From Paenibacillus sp. FSL H8-0079 (GTDB taxonomy: Bacteria > Bacillota > Bacilli > Paenibacillales > Paenibacillaceae): a stretch of DNA of 64,000 bases. The stretch lies in the NCBI RefSeq assembly GCF_037991315.1, contig NZ_CP150300.1:4836001-4900000 (forward strand), read 5' to 3'. Every line of letters begins with the position of its first letter. Position 1 is the stretch's first letter. Position numbers and translations under genes: made by a program. The notes under the pieces were generated by a model that was not told where the DNA came from, did no database searches, and saw only the letters and a program-made list of their open reading frames with translations. Shown here piece by piece: positions 46,081 to 54,801 of the stretch.

Positions 46081-47404
46081 TATGATTTCTGATTTTTTGG
46101 TTGTCTACTCCAAACAGATTATCATTCGATCGGCTAGTTTGATTGAATTTGTGTTTTGTATTTTTATTTTGACGCTGCCTTATCAAAAATCAAAAGGGTT
46201 TTGGTTAAAACTATGTATCATGGCTAACTTGGCGATTCCACTTCTATTGTTGGTATCTTATATGAATTATCATTATCCCTATCTATTTCCTGGAGTCATA
46301 AGTACTGTTGTCTATCTTTTCGTTTTGAGTGCTTTATGCTTACTATTTAAGGAAAACTTTTCAGAACTATTGTTTTGTCTCTGTGGCGGAATTGCGATCC
46401 AGATGATTGTAGGTCGGTTCTATGAAATATTCATTATTGTATTCAAACAAAATCCGTATGAAACACTTTCCCCCTTCAAGGAAATGGTTCCGTTACGGGA
46501 TTGGTTAGTGTACTCCTTGACACATTGTATTTTTAGTATTTCACTCGCTTTACTTTTTCGTCGAAACAAAGTCTATGAACACGATAGAAGTAACAAGGTT
46601 TTAATTGTTATTTTTTCATTGATCTTTATTTTCGTCACTGTAATCATTAACTCGTTAAGTCGCTCCTTCGAGGGTGAAAATAGTATCTTGGATTTCATCA
46701 TTCGAATTTTTTCAATTCTGTATGCTTTACTTACGTTATTATTTCGCACAAGAATATTAGAAACCAGCAAACTAAAACAGGATTTATTAATCATGGATGA
46801 ACTACTCTATGTGGAGAAAAAACAGTTTGATAATATGCGAAGTGAAATAGAACTGATTAATATGAAATGTCACGATCTCCGTCAACAATTGTCAAATATC
46901 AGTTATAAACTGACACATCAAGAACTCGAGTCATTGAATGCTGCTATTGAAGTCTATGATACATCGTTGAAAACCGGTAGTGATATCCTCGACGTAATTC
47001 TCTATAAAAAGCAGCTTTATTGTGAAAAAAATCAGATTCGAATGAGTTGCATGGCTGATGGCCGATGTTTATCATTTATTTCACCCACTCATCTATACTC
47101 CCTCTTAAGCAATGGAATAGAAAATGCACTGGAGGCTGTCCAATCCGTAACCCATGATAAGAAGCGAACGATCTCTATTGCAATCGGAAATGAAAGCGGT
47201 ATCATATCTATTCATATCACTAACTACTTTAATAGTGACCTGATTATTAGAGATGATGTGATACAAACGAATAAGAAAAACACAGATCGTCATGGCTTTG
47301 GTATTAAGAGCATGCGTCATATTACGGAACAATACAACGGAACTTTAACGTTTCACACGGACGAAGATATTTTTTATCTTCATATTTATTTCCCTAGATA
47401 CTAA
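46073..47404 (+). CDS. AgrC-like GHKL sensor histidine kinase
   Basis: A 443-residue membrane kinase. The first ~225 residues form six or seven hydrophobic segments with short loops, so it lacks a large external sensor domain. A coiled segment (230-262) leads to the phospho-acceptor His 267 in MKCHDLRQQL. The GHKL ATPase domain follows, with the N-box NGIENALEA near 344 and HGFGIKSMRH near 405. This is the HPK10 (AgrC/ComD) plan, which often detects peptides, but no AgrD-like peptide or AgrB protease is nearby. Here it may detect a wall or glycan cue, perhaps through the lipoprotein. Start ATG 46073 overlaps the regulator gene by 8 bases. Confidence 0.88.
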   Translation: MNSMISDFLVVYSKQIIIRSASLIEFVFCIFILTLPYQKSKGFWLKLCIMANLAIPLLLLVSYMNYHYPYLFPGVISTVVYLFVLSALCLLFKENFSELLFCLCGGIAIQMIVGRFYEIFIIVFKQNPYETLSPFKEMVPLRDWLVYSLTHCIFSISLALLFRRNKVYEHDRSNKVLIVIFSLIFIFVTVIINSLSRSFEGENSILDFIIRIFSILYALLTLLFRTRILETSKLKQDLLIMDELLYVEKKQFDNMRSEIELINMKCHDLRQQLSNISYKLTHQELESLNAAIEVYDTSLKTGSDILDVILYKKQLYCEKNQIRMSCMADGRCLSFISPTHLYSLLSNGIENALEAVQSVTHDKKRTISIAIGNESGIISIHITNYFNSDLIIRDDVIQTNKKNTDRHGFGIKSMRHITEQYNGTLTFHTDEDIFYLHIYFPRY

Positions 47405-47413
47405 ACAGCAAAA

Positions 47414-47448
47414 AAACGATCAAGGTACCGAAAGTACTTTGATCGTTT
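47414..47448. terminator. Terminator after the histidine kinase gene
   Basis: AAACGATCAA pairs with TTGATCGTTT around an inner GTAC/GTAC pair; it serves the two-component operon and possibly the convergent DUF4179 gene. Confidence 0.8.
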
Positions 47449-47523
47449 GGCATGAAAACCTGACTAAAAACCTCGGCTAATACACCACCCAATTCGAATA
47501 AGAGTTATTCCAAGTAGTTCATC

Positions 47524-48666
47524 TTATTTGATTTTGATCCCCAGTTCATCATTCTTGGCTTCCTGTAAATCATCATAGACCTTATCTGGTTTGCCACGAA
47601 GTTTTAATATCATCGACTTCGGATTGTCCAACAGATTGCTGCTGAAAGAATACATCATTCCATCTCCTGTTGCGCCCCCGCTTACCATGGATAAATTGGT
47701 CTGTTTCCCGTTTTTAGTGGTTGTTACAATCTCGAGAGGCTGAACGACCTCACTGATCAACAACTTTGTTTTGTAATCGATCTCTTGCTCCGGCTCAAAA
47801 ACAAATCTAACCCGAGTCACAAGCGGTGATAATTCCACTTCTGACAACATAACTTCATAACCCCCAACGGTAAAAGTACGATTAACGTTCAAGATTTCCG
47901 TTTTGGGGATAGAGAATTTGGGATCCAGTGCAAAAGAAAGATTCATTTTTTTGGAAAATTGATATTTCCGTTCCTTCTCTCCGTTTTCCGAATATTCCAC
48001 CACATCCGGAACAACGGAAGAAAGCTGGAACTGAAGATTCACTTGCTCAGGCAACGGTTTGTTTCGATTTCGTTCAATTGTATTCCGACCATAGATAGTA
48101 TGTTTATCATTTGAGAAATGTACCCCTCCTATATTTCCGTTATCAAGGACATAACCTGTTCTTGCATCCGTCATCTTGGTATTGACGATCGAATATATCT
48201 CTTGTGAAGCATCCGTTCTGGCGGTATACAATACGGTTATCCTGTTCTCATCTGCCATAACTGCATTCACGGTAAACTGATATATGCCCGATGTAACCGT
48301 CTGATCCACGAGTTGCACATAACCATTATTGAGCGTTGAAGTAATCGTAGCACGTTCCATATCCGAAGTTAGCCGGCCACGGAAGGGCTCTAGTACTCCC
48401 CAATGGGTTACAGGCTCAGTATATGTTGCCGTTTGTTGCCCATAGTTTCCAAGCGGGCCTATAAGAAACCAACCTGCAGCCAAGACCGTAACCAGCACTG
48501 CCGTGATCCATTTGATACGAACGGTCCTACCTGAGCGTTTTGTTCTGGCCTTTGCGAGACCACGTTGAATTGCCGCAGTCGTGTCCGCCGGATTCCAGTG
48601 CTGTTTCTCTCTTTTCACCTGATATGCATCTGCAAGAAGTGCTTTTTCCTCCGGGTTAGTGGTCAT
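47524..48666 (-). CDS. DUF4179 anti-sigma-type membrane protein
   Basis: A 380-residue protein with one membrane segment (about 51-70, KWITAVLVTVLAAGWFLIG). The cytoplasmic part (1-50) should hold the sigma factor; the outer part (about 75-380) begins as the DUF4179 domain (VQLVDQTVTSGIYQFTVNAVMADENRI) and ends in a beta-rich region. This is the usual partner of the ECF sigma factor just upstream, whose gene overlaps it by 11 bases. It probably keeps the sigma factor inactive until an envelope stress. ATG 48666 has AGGAGGG eight bases upstream. Confidence 0.85.
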   Translation of the reverse strand: MTTNPEEKALLADAYQVKREKQHWNPADTTAAIQRGLAKARTKRSGRTVRIKWITAVLVTVLAAGWFLIGPLGNYGQQTATYTEPVTHWGVLEPFRGRLTSDMERATITSTLNNGYVQLVDQTVTSGIYQFTVNAVMADENRITVLYTARTDASQEIYSIVNTKMTDARTGYVLDNGNIGGVHFSNDKHTIYGRNTIERNRNKPLPEQVNLQFQLSSVVPDVVEYSENGEKERKYQFSKKMNLSFALDPKFSIPKTEILNVNRTFTVGGYEVMLSEVELSPLVTRVRFVFEPEQEIDYKTKLLISEVVQPLEIVTTTKNGKQTNLSMVSGGATGDGMMYSFSSNLLDNPKSMILKLRGKPDKVYDDLQEAKNDELGIKIK

Positions 48667-49204
48667 GCCAATCCCTCCTGTTCTTCATCAACTTGCGCAA
48701 CTGCTGGAGCCCCTTATGCTGCCAGGTCTTGATCGTACCTTCCGGTTTGCCGAGGATGGAGGCAATATCCGTCAGTGTCATGTCGTTATAATATTTCAGC
48801 AATAATACATGGCGATATTTCGGTTTCACCTTTTGCAAAAGAGATTCCATAGCGATTCGATTATCATCAACGCTAATCATCCAAGACGCCGGAATGCTGT
48901 CCTCTATATCCTCCTTCGCCAGAGGTGTCGCCCGCTTGCGGCGCCTCTGTTCATCGATGCAGACATAGATCAGAATCCGAATGATCCAAGATTTGAACGC
49001 CTTCTCATTGTTCAGCGTACGCCGTTTGATCCAAGCCCGGCACGTCATCTCCTGTACCGCTTCCAGCGCATCTTGCCGATTACGCAGGTAACTGTAGGCG
49101 ATGGAAATGAGCGTATCTTGATGTTCCATAATGGATTGCACAAATGCCGTCTCGTCTTCGGTCTGTACATATATCCTCTGGTTCATCTCTGCTTTTGTTT
49201 CCAC
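48656..49204 (-). CDS. ECF-type RNA polymerase sigma factor
   Basis: A 182-residue extracytoplasmic-function sigma factor. Region 2 (about 25-95) includes LISIAYSYLRNRQDALEAVQE and the promoter-contacting KAFKSWIIRILIYVCIDEQRRRKR; region 4 (about 120-180) has KYRHVLLLKYYNDMTLTDIASIL with the GTIKTWQHKGLQQLRK recognition helix. It starts at GTG 49204, seven bases after AGGAGGG; no ATG fits. It is coupled to the DUF4179 gene. Such pairs usually activate their own promoter; no clear AAC/CGT-type pair was identified upstream. Confidence 0.9.
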   Translation of the reverse strand: METKAEMNQRIYVQTEDETAFVQSIMEHQDTLISIAYSYLRNRQDALEAVQEMTCRAWIKRRTLNNEKAFKSWIIRILIYVCIDEQRRRKRATPLAKEDIEDSIPASWMISVDDNRIAMESLLQKVKPKYRHVLLLKYYNDMTLTDIASILGKPEGTIKTWQHKGLQQLRKLMKNRRDWHDH

Positions 49205-49284
49205 CCCGCATCCCTCCTTCTCTCTTTCTGTGGTATAAGACGGGTGAGTGAAGCAAACGGTTTTTAATATATGTTCATCAAAAA

Positions 49285-49312
49285 AAGCTCCGCCATCATC
49301 ATGAGGGAGCTT
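49285..49312 (-). terminator. Terminator of the small-protein array
   Basis: AAGCTCC and GGAGCTT arms, followed on the minus strand by TTTTTGAT, end the run of genes from 52013 to 49382. Confidence 0.82.
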
Positions 49313-49381
49313 GATTACATAGCACTTCGGCCGCCGGTATACTGATTACCTACACGCATGAACAATCCAAGATCATCTAAC

Positions 49382-49783
49382 TTACAGATTACCCGTTACT
49401 TCGATCCCATCAGCCAATTGCAGATGGTTTCTCACCCAAGCCGTGAACTGATTCAAAAACATCCGTAATTCTGGCTCTGCAACAATCTGTTGATCCAACT
49501 CTGATAAAATCCCCACCCACACTTCCTTTGTAATCGGATTCTCCCAGCAGGAATCAAGTGCCTTCAGCTCTTCTCCAGTTCGCGGGTCAGTTAAGGGAAA
49601 GGCGCTATCTAATGCAGGACGAATGTAGTCAAAGTCTTCATGATATATGAACAGCATGTTTTCCATCTCTACTTCGACCGATTTTTGTATGTATAAAGGG
49701 GATAAAACAAATCCCACATTCCGTTGCGGACCTTGATACTGGTATATGAGCGCAGGAATAGTCCTCTTTGATTTTTTAGCCAT
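49382..49783 (-). CDS. Hypothetical protein (133 aa), last of the small-protein array
   Basis: A soluble protein with no family recognised. It begins with a basic segment (MAKKSKRTIPALIYQYQ), is otherwise acidic, and has conserved-looking aromatic pairs (IYHEDFDYIRP, WENPITKEVWVGIL). ATG 49783 is preceded by AGGAGG at seven bases; the frame runs open to 49807 without one. It lies 36 bases after the 108-residue gene on the same strand. The cluster context (SUKH-like and DUF6386-like neighbours) suggests an immunity or regulatory role, but nothing in the sequence proves it. Confidence 0.7.
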   Translation of the reverse strand: MAKKSKRTIPALIYQYQGPQRNVGFVLSPLYIQKSVEVEMENMLFIYHEDFDYIRPALDSAFPLTDPRTGEELKALDSCWENPITKEVWVGILSELDQQIVAEPELRMFLNQFTAWVRNHLQLADGIEVTGNL

Positions 49784-49819
49784 ATAGAATCCTCCTGTTT
49801 CAGGCAAATCTCCTACCGA

Positions 49820-50146
49820 TCAGAGTTCAAACCAGATTAAACCGCCATCAACCTGCCTGCTTTCCTGCTCCATCTGTTGCATCCAGCCCCGCGCCTCTTC
49901 ACCCCAGATATGAAACAAACAGTAGATATACAACGATCCGTCCGCAATCTCTTCCACGCCTGAAGCCTCTTCGATCCACACTTCCAGTGCTCTAGGCCAG
50001 GAAGGATCTTCACGTTTTAATACAAAGCCGTTGGCTTGGGGTTCCAGACTATACATATCGGTAAACGTTAATGCACCTGCCAGACGCTTCACAACTTCAG
50101 GTAAAATTGCAGGCTGCGTTGTTCTGATCCCGTATTCCCAGCCCAT
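49820..50146 (-). CDS. Hypothetical protein (108 aa)
   Basis: A small acidic soluble protein, MGWEYGIRTTQPAILPEVV at the start, with a Trp-rich C-terminal half (FHIWGEEARGWMQQ, GGLIWFEL). No family recognised. A strong AAGGAGG precedes ATG 50146 by eight bases, which supports it as a real gene. It is 14 bases from the SUKH gene upstream, so co-translation is likely. Its size and composition resemble immunity-like proteins, by analogy only. Confidence 0.7.
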   Translation of the reverse strand: MGWEYGIRTTQPAILPEVVKRLAGALTFTDMYSLEPQANGFVLKREDPSWPRALEVWIEEASGVEEIADGSLYIYCLFHIWGEEARGWMQQMEQESRQVDGGLIWFEL

Positions 50147-50160
50147 ATGTATAACCTCCT

Positions 50161-50808
50161 TCAGACTTCGTTTGCTCCAGATAGTTGCTTTTGTTCATGC
50201 ATTTGATGGATTGAACGATCCAACCACAACTCATACCAGTCCAGAAAATGTAGTCGATTCGTATTGCCCCAATACTGATCAGGATAAATTCCATTTCGGT
50301 TGGCCCGGTCATCAACCCATATTTCTCCGTAGGAGGCTCCCTTAACGATAAGATTCATGGAAATAGCACAACCAAAATCACTGATGCGCAGCATGCCTGC
50401 TGACCATTTTGGATCAAGATATTCATGTTCCAGCGCCTCCCACTCTTCTTCTTCCTTGCTGTCATCGAACCAGTCATAGTTCCAGTTCCATGCTTCCGTG
50501 AATTGAAAAGGGTCCGAGATCGCATTCAGCTCATCATCATAACCCAGCACAGCGTATACGCCGTCATCCGGGTTTTCCAGACCATAATAAGGTCCTGCAC
50601 CACCCGTTCCCATATGAAGAAGCCATGCCTTATACTCCTCCGGCAACTCAATTCGCCATTTCTGTTCAAATTGTGTGATATCCTCCTGCGTCCACACAGG
50701 TTCCATTTCATATTCATGGTTTTCTGCACCGAACAGGTCCAAATCCGGGTCCAGACTTCGGAGAGTGATCAACTTTTCACGCATACGTTCCAGTTGTACA
50801 TTGTACAT
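50161..50808 (-). CDS. SMI1/KNR4 (SUKH) family protein
   Basis: A 215-residue soluble, strongly acidic protein. The SUKH signature is clear: ITQFEQKWRIELPEEYKAWLLHMG (split as two short phrases around residue 50), then GGAGPYYGLENPDDG, and later GMLRISDFGCAISMNLIVKG with YGEIWVDDR. SUKH proteins are frequently immunity proteins for secreted toxins, and also housekeeping regulators. No toxin is adjacent. ATG 50808 has AAGGAGG ten bases upstream. It is the best-recognised member of a five-gene minus-strand array of small proteins. Confidence 0.88.
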   Translation of the reverse strand: MYNVQLERMREKLITLRSLDPDLDLFGAENHEYEMEPVWTQEDITQFEQKWRIELPEEYKAWLLHMGTGGAGPYYGLENPDDGVYAVLGYDDELNAISDPFQFTEAWNWNYDWFDDSKEEEEWEALEHEYLDPKWSAGMLRISDFGCAISMNLIVKGASYGEIWVDDRANRNGIYPDQYWGNTNRLHFLDWYELWLDRSIHQMHEQKQLSGANEV

Positions 50809-50835
50809 GGCCTACTTTCCTCCTTCACTACTCCA

Positions 50836-51516
50836 TTACGTCTGTTCCACGGCGTACCCGCGTTGCTGCAACTCATCCAGTGCTGCTACCACATCTCGCT
50901 CAGGGCACAACTGCTTGATCAGACTGGCAGTCACCGGTTTTTCTTCATATACTTCAGCTACGGCTTCCAACGACAGATCCAGCAAGTCGTAGTACCCTTT
51001 TGCCCAATCAACGTAATCTTCCGAGTTCTTCTCTATATATCCAAGTAAAAATTCTGCACCACCTCTGGCGTCCGCTTTGTCTTCCTCGGTCATCGCCAGC
51101 TGAATCCAGTTACCAACCTTCCATGACAAGTCGTCCCCTTCCTGCCATAGGCAAAAGGTCACATCCTCCAGATCCAACGTTTCTTCCTGATCTCGCAGAA
51201 CAGCCATCAACGTCTCCGGTACTTCATCGTACATGCCTGGGTAGATCTCACCATCCTCACGAGCATGCGGGCTCAAGGGTGACTCATGATCGAATCCTTT
51301 GATCAACGTGCCAGAGTTCGTAAACAATACATGCAGATGATCACCTGCTCCATTATCAATGCTTCCCCACGCCACACTTGGCTGAAGTTCGGCTTCATAA
51401 TGATGAACACGTAGCCATTCTTTCTCCGAAAAGATGATATCCAATGCAGCAAGTATTCTCATCCGTTTACGCAAGCTATCTGCATTCATCATGGTTGTGT
51501 CGTTCCAATCCTGCAT
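50836..51516 (-). CDS. Hypothetical protein (226 aa), SUKH-array member
   Basis: A 226-residue acidic soluble protein with no recognised family. The middle shows SUKH-like traits by eye: HLHVLFTNSGTLIKGFDHESPLSPH, then YPGMYDEVPETLMAVL and VTFCLWQEGDDLSWKVG; C-terminal helices follow with a repeat-like LDLSLEAVAEVYEEKPV. ATG 51516 is preceded by AGGAGG at seven bases; the frame is open to 51546 without one. It lies 27 bases before the SUKH gene, on the same strand. Possibly a sensor or immunity protein; not established. Confidence 0.7.
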   Translation of the reverse strand: MQDWNDTTMMNADSLRKRMRILAALDIIFSEKEWLRVHHYEAELQPSVAWGSIDNGAGDHLHVLFTNSGTLIKGFDHESPLSPHAREDGEIYPGMYDEVPETLMAVLRDQEETLDLEDVTFCLWQEGDDLSWKVGNWIQLAMTEEDKADARGGAEFLLGYIEKNSEDYVDWAKGYYDLLDLSLEAVAEVYEEKPVTASLIKQLCPERDVVAALDELQQRGYAVEQT

Positions 51517-51545
51517 ATGAAATGCCTCCTGTTCACATATGTACA

Positions 51546-52013
51546 CTACATCCGAATTAATTCATCCAAGGTGTTATTTCCCTGTATACTTGGTGTCATG
51601 ACAATCGCGATCCGACTGGCTTCTCTGGAGACGATACACGCATAATTTCCGGGCTTTAACTGAAACAGAACCCCTTCACACGACTCATCCGGCTCCAATT
51701 CACCACCGGTGACATCATCCGCCGCTCCCAGATAGACGTGCCCAGACGGAACTTGCAGATGATACACCTTTTCCCGTTCCGCTACGCAATCTGAATCTCG
51801 ATCTGAGTCCTCCAAGCTCCATTCCACATCATACACTCCATCCGCACCCAGATTCAGGAACAGACAATGGCCTGCATTCACCTCAGCCAGCTCATCCTCC
51901 GGAATGGACCACCAGTCCGAAGTATCCTCTACACGGTGCCTCAACGCCGCCAGATCATACAGGCACAATGTTGCCGTGTCTGTAACCATTTGAAATGTTC
52001 CTCGCATATTCAT
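51546..52013 (-). CDS. DUF6386-like protein
   Basis: A 155-residue soluble acidic protein. The start, FQMVTDTATLCLYDLAALRH followed by DWWSIPEDELAEVN, and LFLNLGADGVYDVEWSL match what I recall of DUF6386; function unknown. The second half is beta-rich (HVYLGAADDVTGGELEP). ATG 52013 follows AAGGGG closely; the next in-frame ATG (52007) has better spacing and may be the real start. It leads the array of five small genes that ends at the terminator at 49285. Confidence 0.65.
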   Translation of the reverse strand: MNMRGTFQMVTDTATLCLYDLAALRHRVEDTSDWWSIPEDELAEVNAGHCLFLNLGADGVYDVEWSLEDSDRDSDCVAEREKVYHLQVPSGHVYLGAADDVTGGELEPDESCEGVLFQLKPGNYACIVSREASRIAIVMTPSIQGNNTLDELIRM

Positions 52014-52189
52014 CCGCCCCTTCTGTCTGATTCAGGTCTGAACTCAGAAATATATTCCATCATTATATCAAGCCTAGTACACGTGTAAAAGGAGCCCATG
52101 GACCATCTCTGCTTTCGCAACTCTTCATTTCTCGCTCCAAACGGTCGATATAAGCATAACTGACTTTTTTGAACCTGATGGAGGAAGCC

Positions 52190-52567
52190 ATGTCAATTAA
52201 CAATAGAAAAGAACCCTTTCGCTACACATTGAAGGAACCAATCCACTTTGAGATCTATATTCTCAGCATCAACGGGGTTAACGCACCAGCCAAACCCATT
52301 CAGGCCGAACTCTGCGATATCAGTCGATCCGGCTGTCAGCTGTCATTTCCGCTGTCTCTTCCTGTAGAGAATAACGATATTCGGATTGGAATGAATATGT
52401 TGCTCTTTGAAGACCCTCTATATATGGAAGGCACTCTCCGCTGGGGTCAAGAAAAAAACACCTCATGGCACTATGGTGTTCAACTCGAAATGCAGGATGG
52501 GAACCAGGATCGTCTCTCCCGAGAGATGCGAATGCTTGCAGGGCAAGGAAAAATTATTGTGAAATAG
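52190..52567 (+). CDS. PilZ-domain protein
   Basis: A 125-residue cytoplasmic protein with the PilZ fold, which usually binds cyclic-di-GMP. The DxSxxG element is present (DISRSGCQLSF, about residue 48), and an arginine-bearing N-terminal RKEPFRYTL stands where RxxxR is expected, although the spacing is loose. A later WHYGVQLEM strand is typical. ATG 52190 is preceded by GGAGG at five bases. It stands alone between divergent and convergent genes, so the effector controlled is unknown; motility or exopolysaccharide are common outputs. Confidence 0.82.
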   Translation: MSINNRKEPFRYTLKEPIHFEIYILSINGVNAPAKPIQAELCDISRSGCQLSFPLSLPVENNDIRIGMNMLLFEDPLYMEGTLRWGQEKNTSWHYGVQLEMQDGNQDRLSREMRMLAGQGKIIVK

Positions 52568-52597
52568 TCATATAGCCTGATAACAAAAAACAAAAAA

Positions 52598-52620
52598 ACA
52601 GCCCAATCAAATTGGACTGT
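52598..52620. terminator. Bidirectional terminator between PilZ and NCS2 genes
   Basis: ACAG(C)CCAAT pairs with ATTGG(A)CTGT; A-rich upstream gives a T-run on the minus strand, ending the permease gene. Confidence 0.8.
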
Positions 52621-52636
52621 CGCAAGATGAAACTCT

Positions 52637-53980
52637 TTATGCCGCTTTACTAGCTGTCACTGGTTGTTCCATTTTGGACCAGTTCACTGTTTTTTCAAGT
52701 ACTAATGATACCAGCACTCCCATCACGAGACCATTGCTTATAATGGGAATGAGATACATGGGCAACGTTTGAAAGGCTTCTGCAGGAATGTTCATTACAG
52801 CAACTCCAGTAAGTACCGGCAACGCTACACGATAGATCGTTTTCGAATTAAAAGTCGTACCTTCAAGCGTTCTTAGTGCCGTGCCGAACATCTGCAGATA
52901 GGCCACGAACAGAACAGCACTGCCAACGCTTGGTGGTATTTGTGCAAAAAAAGCTGTAACCGAAGGTGTAAGACCCATCATACATAACAAACCGGCTCCA
53001 ATAATAAAGGCAGCCCGGCGCAGAATGCGAGTACTCTCTAGGAACCCGATTGAAGATGCAAATAAACCAAAGGGCAACACACCCACACAGGCTGACAACA
53101 TCGTGAACAGACCCGTTAGCGCATAGGACCGCTGATATTGACGGCTTGTCGTCTCTGCCCGATATAACTTCTCGACTGTGCTTAATGTGGTGATCGAATT
53201 CGTCATATTAACCAGTCCCACAAAGAAAGCAGTAATGACGATCCCCGGTTCCCATCTGGGTACTCCCCACGGAAACAGTTCAAGACCTGCCAGGGTCTGA
53301 TTCGGCTGTCCGCTATGCTGTCCAGGGAACAATAGACTATAAGCGATCCAGCCTGCCACAATCCCAATCAGGATCGCGTAGTTCCCCAGTTTCCCCCTAC
53401 CCTTCAATTGAATCCATGCCACCAGAAATGCAATGACAACGGATAATGCGGCAACAGGCAGATCGAAGCGGCCAAACTCCGTATATCCAATCATACCTTT
53501 GAAAAAATTCATGGTTAATTGAATCGTCATCAGAAACAGCATGGCACTCTTCACCATAGGTGTGAACAGCTTTTGCAGCACTCGCGCTGCCCCCAGCCAG
53601 CCCAGAATCATCATTGTCAGTCCCGCTAACAGAAAACCTGCAGCCAGTCCACCGCCAATACGCTCAAGACTCATACCTGCTGATGAAGCAGATACCGTCA
53701 AGCTTAGTGTTAATCCCCACCATAATCCTGACGGACCATCCATGACCGCATATCGATGACCAAATACGGCTTGAAGGATACACACTGCTCCGGTAAGTAT
53801 AAATGCGTGCTGCATCGATGCAGCGATCGCATCCGGGGACAGATGAAAATTATGTCCAATGGATAGCGGAACAACCACGGTATTGGTAAACAGGAAGAAA
53901 AACCACTGTATGCCCGCCAAAATCAGTGAAGATATGTCCTTCATATTCTTTTGTGAAAAATGCTCTAGATGTCTGTTCAT
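52637..53980 (-). CDS. NCS2 nucleobase permease (uracil/xanthine type)
   Basis: A 447-residue integral membrane transporter with about 12-14 hydrophobic segments, of the NCS2 (uracil/xanthine permease) family: VVPLSIGHNF near residue 37, MDGPSGLWWG near 78, and VNMTNSITTLSTVEKLY with a Glu/Thr substrate region near 260. It imports a purine or pyrimidine with protons or sodium; the base is not certain. ATG 53980 is preceded by AAAGGA about 12 bases upstream. No purine riboswitch was seen in the 50 bases before it. The ankyrin gene lies 51 bases upstream on the same strand. Confidence 0.85.
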   Translation of the reverse strand: MNRHLEHFSQKNMKDISSLILAGIQWFFFLFTNTVVVPLSIGHNFHLSPDAIAASMQHAFILTGAVCILQAVFGHRYAVMDGPSGLWWGLTLSLTVSASSAGMSLERIGGGLAAGFLLAGLTMMILGWLGAARVLQKLFTPMVKSAMLFLMTIQLTMNFFKGMIGYTEFGRFDLPVAALSVVIAFLVAWIQLKGRGKLGNYAILIGIVAGWIAYSLLFPGQHSGQPNQTLAGLELFPWGVPRWEPGIVITAFFVGLVNMTNSITTLSTVEKLYRAETTSRQYQRSYALTGLFTMLSACVGVLPFGLFASSIGFLESTRILRRAAFIIGAGLLCMMGLTPSVTAFFAQIPPSVGSAVLFVAYLQMFGTALRTLEGTTFNSKTIYRVALPVLTGVAVMNIPAEAFQTLPMYLIPIISNGLVMGVLVSLVLEKTVNWSKMEQPVTASKAA

Positions 53981-54030
53981 TCGTTAGGAATATCCTTTCA
54001 CTGTTCTGTATCATAAACGTATAAGTCGCT

Positions 54031-54618
54031 TCAGACTTGAATTAATAGTCGTTCCATTTCGGTATATTGATGCTTGCGCGCATGTGCAAGCGGTGTAATC
54101 CCGTCCCGATCCGCAATCTTTGGATCTGCACCATATTGTAAAAGCAAGGCAACAATCTGCTGGTGACGCGGCCCACCATCTCCCAAAATGACCGCTTCCA
54201 GCAAGGCTGTCCACCCCAGGTTGTTGATATGGTTCACATCCACATCACTGCGTGTCAGCAGAAGCTCCACAATGTCCACATGGCCCCGATCCGCTGCTGG
54301 GATAAGAGCTGTGCCGCCAAAACGATTTGTTAACCTCGTATCTGCACCTGCTGTAATCGCCAATTCGACCATGTCATACATACCCTCAGCACTCGCGTAT
54401 AACAGCAGGTTGTCCAATCGTGCATCCCGAAGATTAATGTCGGCTCCGGCGTCCACTAACATCCTTGCCGTGTCTATCTTGTTACCGTGTACCGCTGCCA
54501 GCAGAGGTGTCCGCCCCAATGTATCCCGTTCGTTCAACCGGTTACCCTGTTGTGTGATAAATCGAATGACCTCATCGGTATGGCCCGCTTGAGCAGCATC
54601 ATGTATTGTTCTAACCAC
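54031..54618 (-). CDS. Ankyrin-repeat protein
   Basis: A 195-residue soluble protein made almost entirely of five or six ankyrin repeats, for example DTLGRTPLLAAVHGNKIDTARMLV split over repeat 2, RDARLDNLLLYASAEGMYDMV, and DRDGITPLAHARKHQYTEME at the end. Such proteins mediate binding to other proteins; no partner is indicated. It starts at GTG 54618 with TTGGAGG nine bases upstream. It is divergent from the LysR gene and lies upstream of the NCS2 permease on the same strand, but a functional link is doubtful. Confidence 0.85.
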   Translation of the reverse strand: MVRTIHDAAQAGHTDEVIRFITQQGNRLNERDTLGRTPLLAAVHGNKIDTARMLVDAGADINLRDARLDNLLLYASAEGMYDMVELAITAGADTRLTNRFGGTALIPAADRGHVDIVELLLTRSDVDVNHINNLGWTALLEAVILGDGGPRHQQIVALLLQYGADPKIADRDGITPLAHARKHQYTEMERLLIQV

Positions 54619-54801
54619 GTTGTTTTATCCTCCAATTCAAGGTCTTTCTCATGCAGTAATATTCATATAGAAACCAAACCCTGTTAGTCAGGTATGCAAA
54701 TCTAATGTATGGTAACATAAGATCGTAGTATATTAAAAATACATGTTTTGTTGGCTTTCCATACGAATTACATATACATTGTAGGCAAAGGAGACAATCA
54801 C

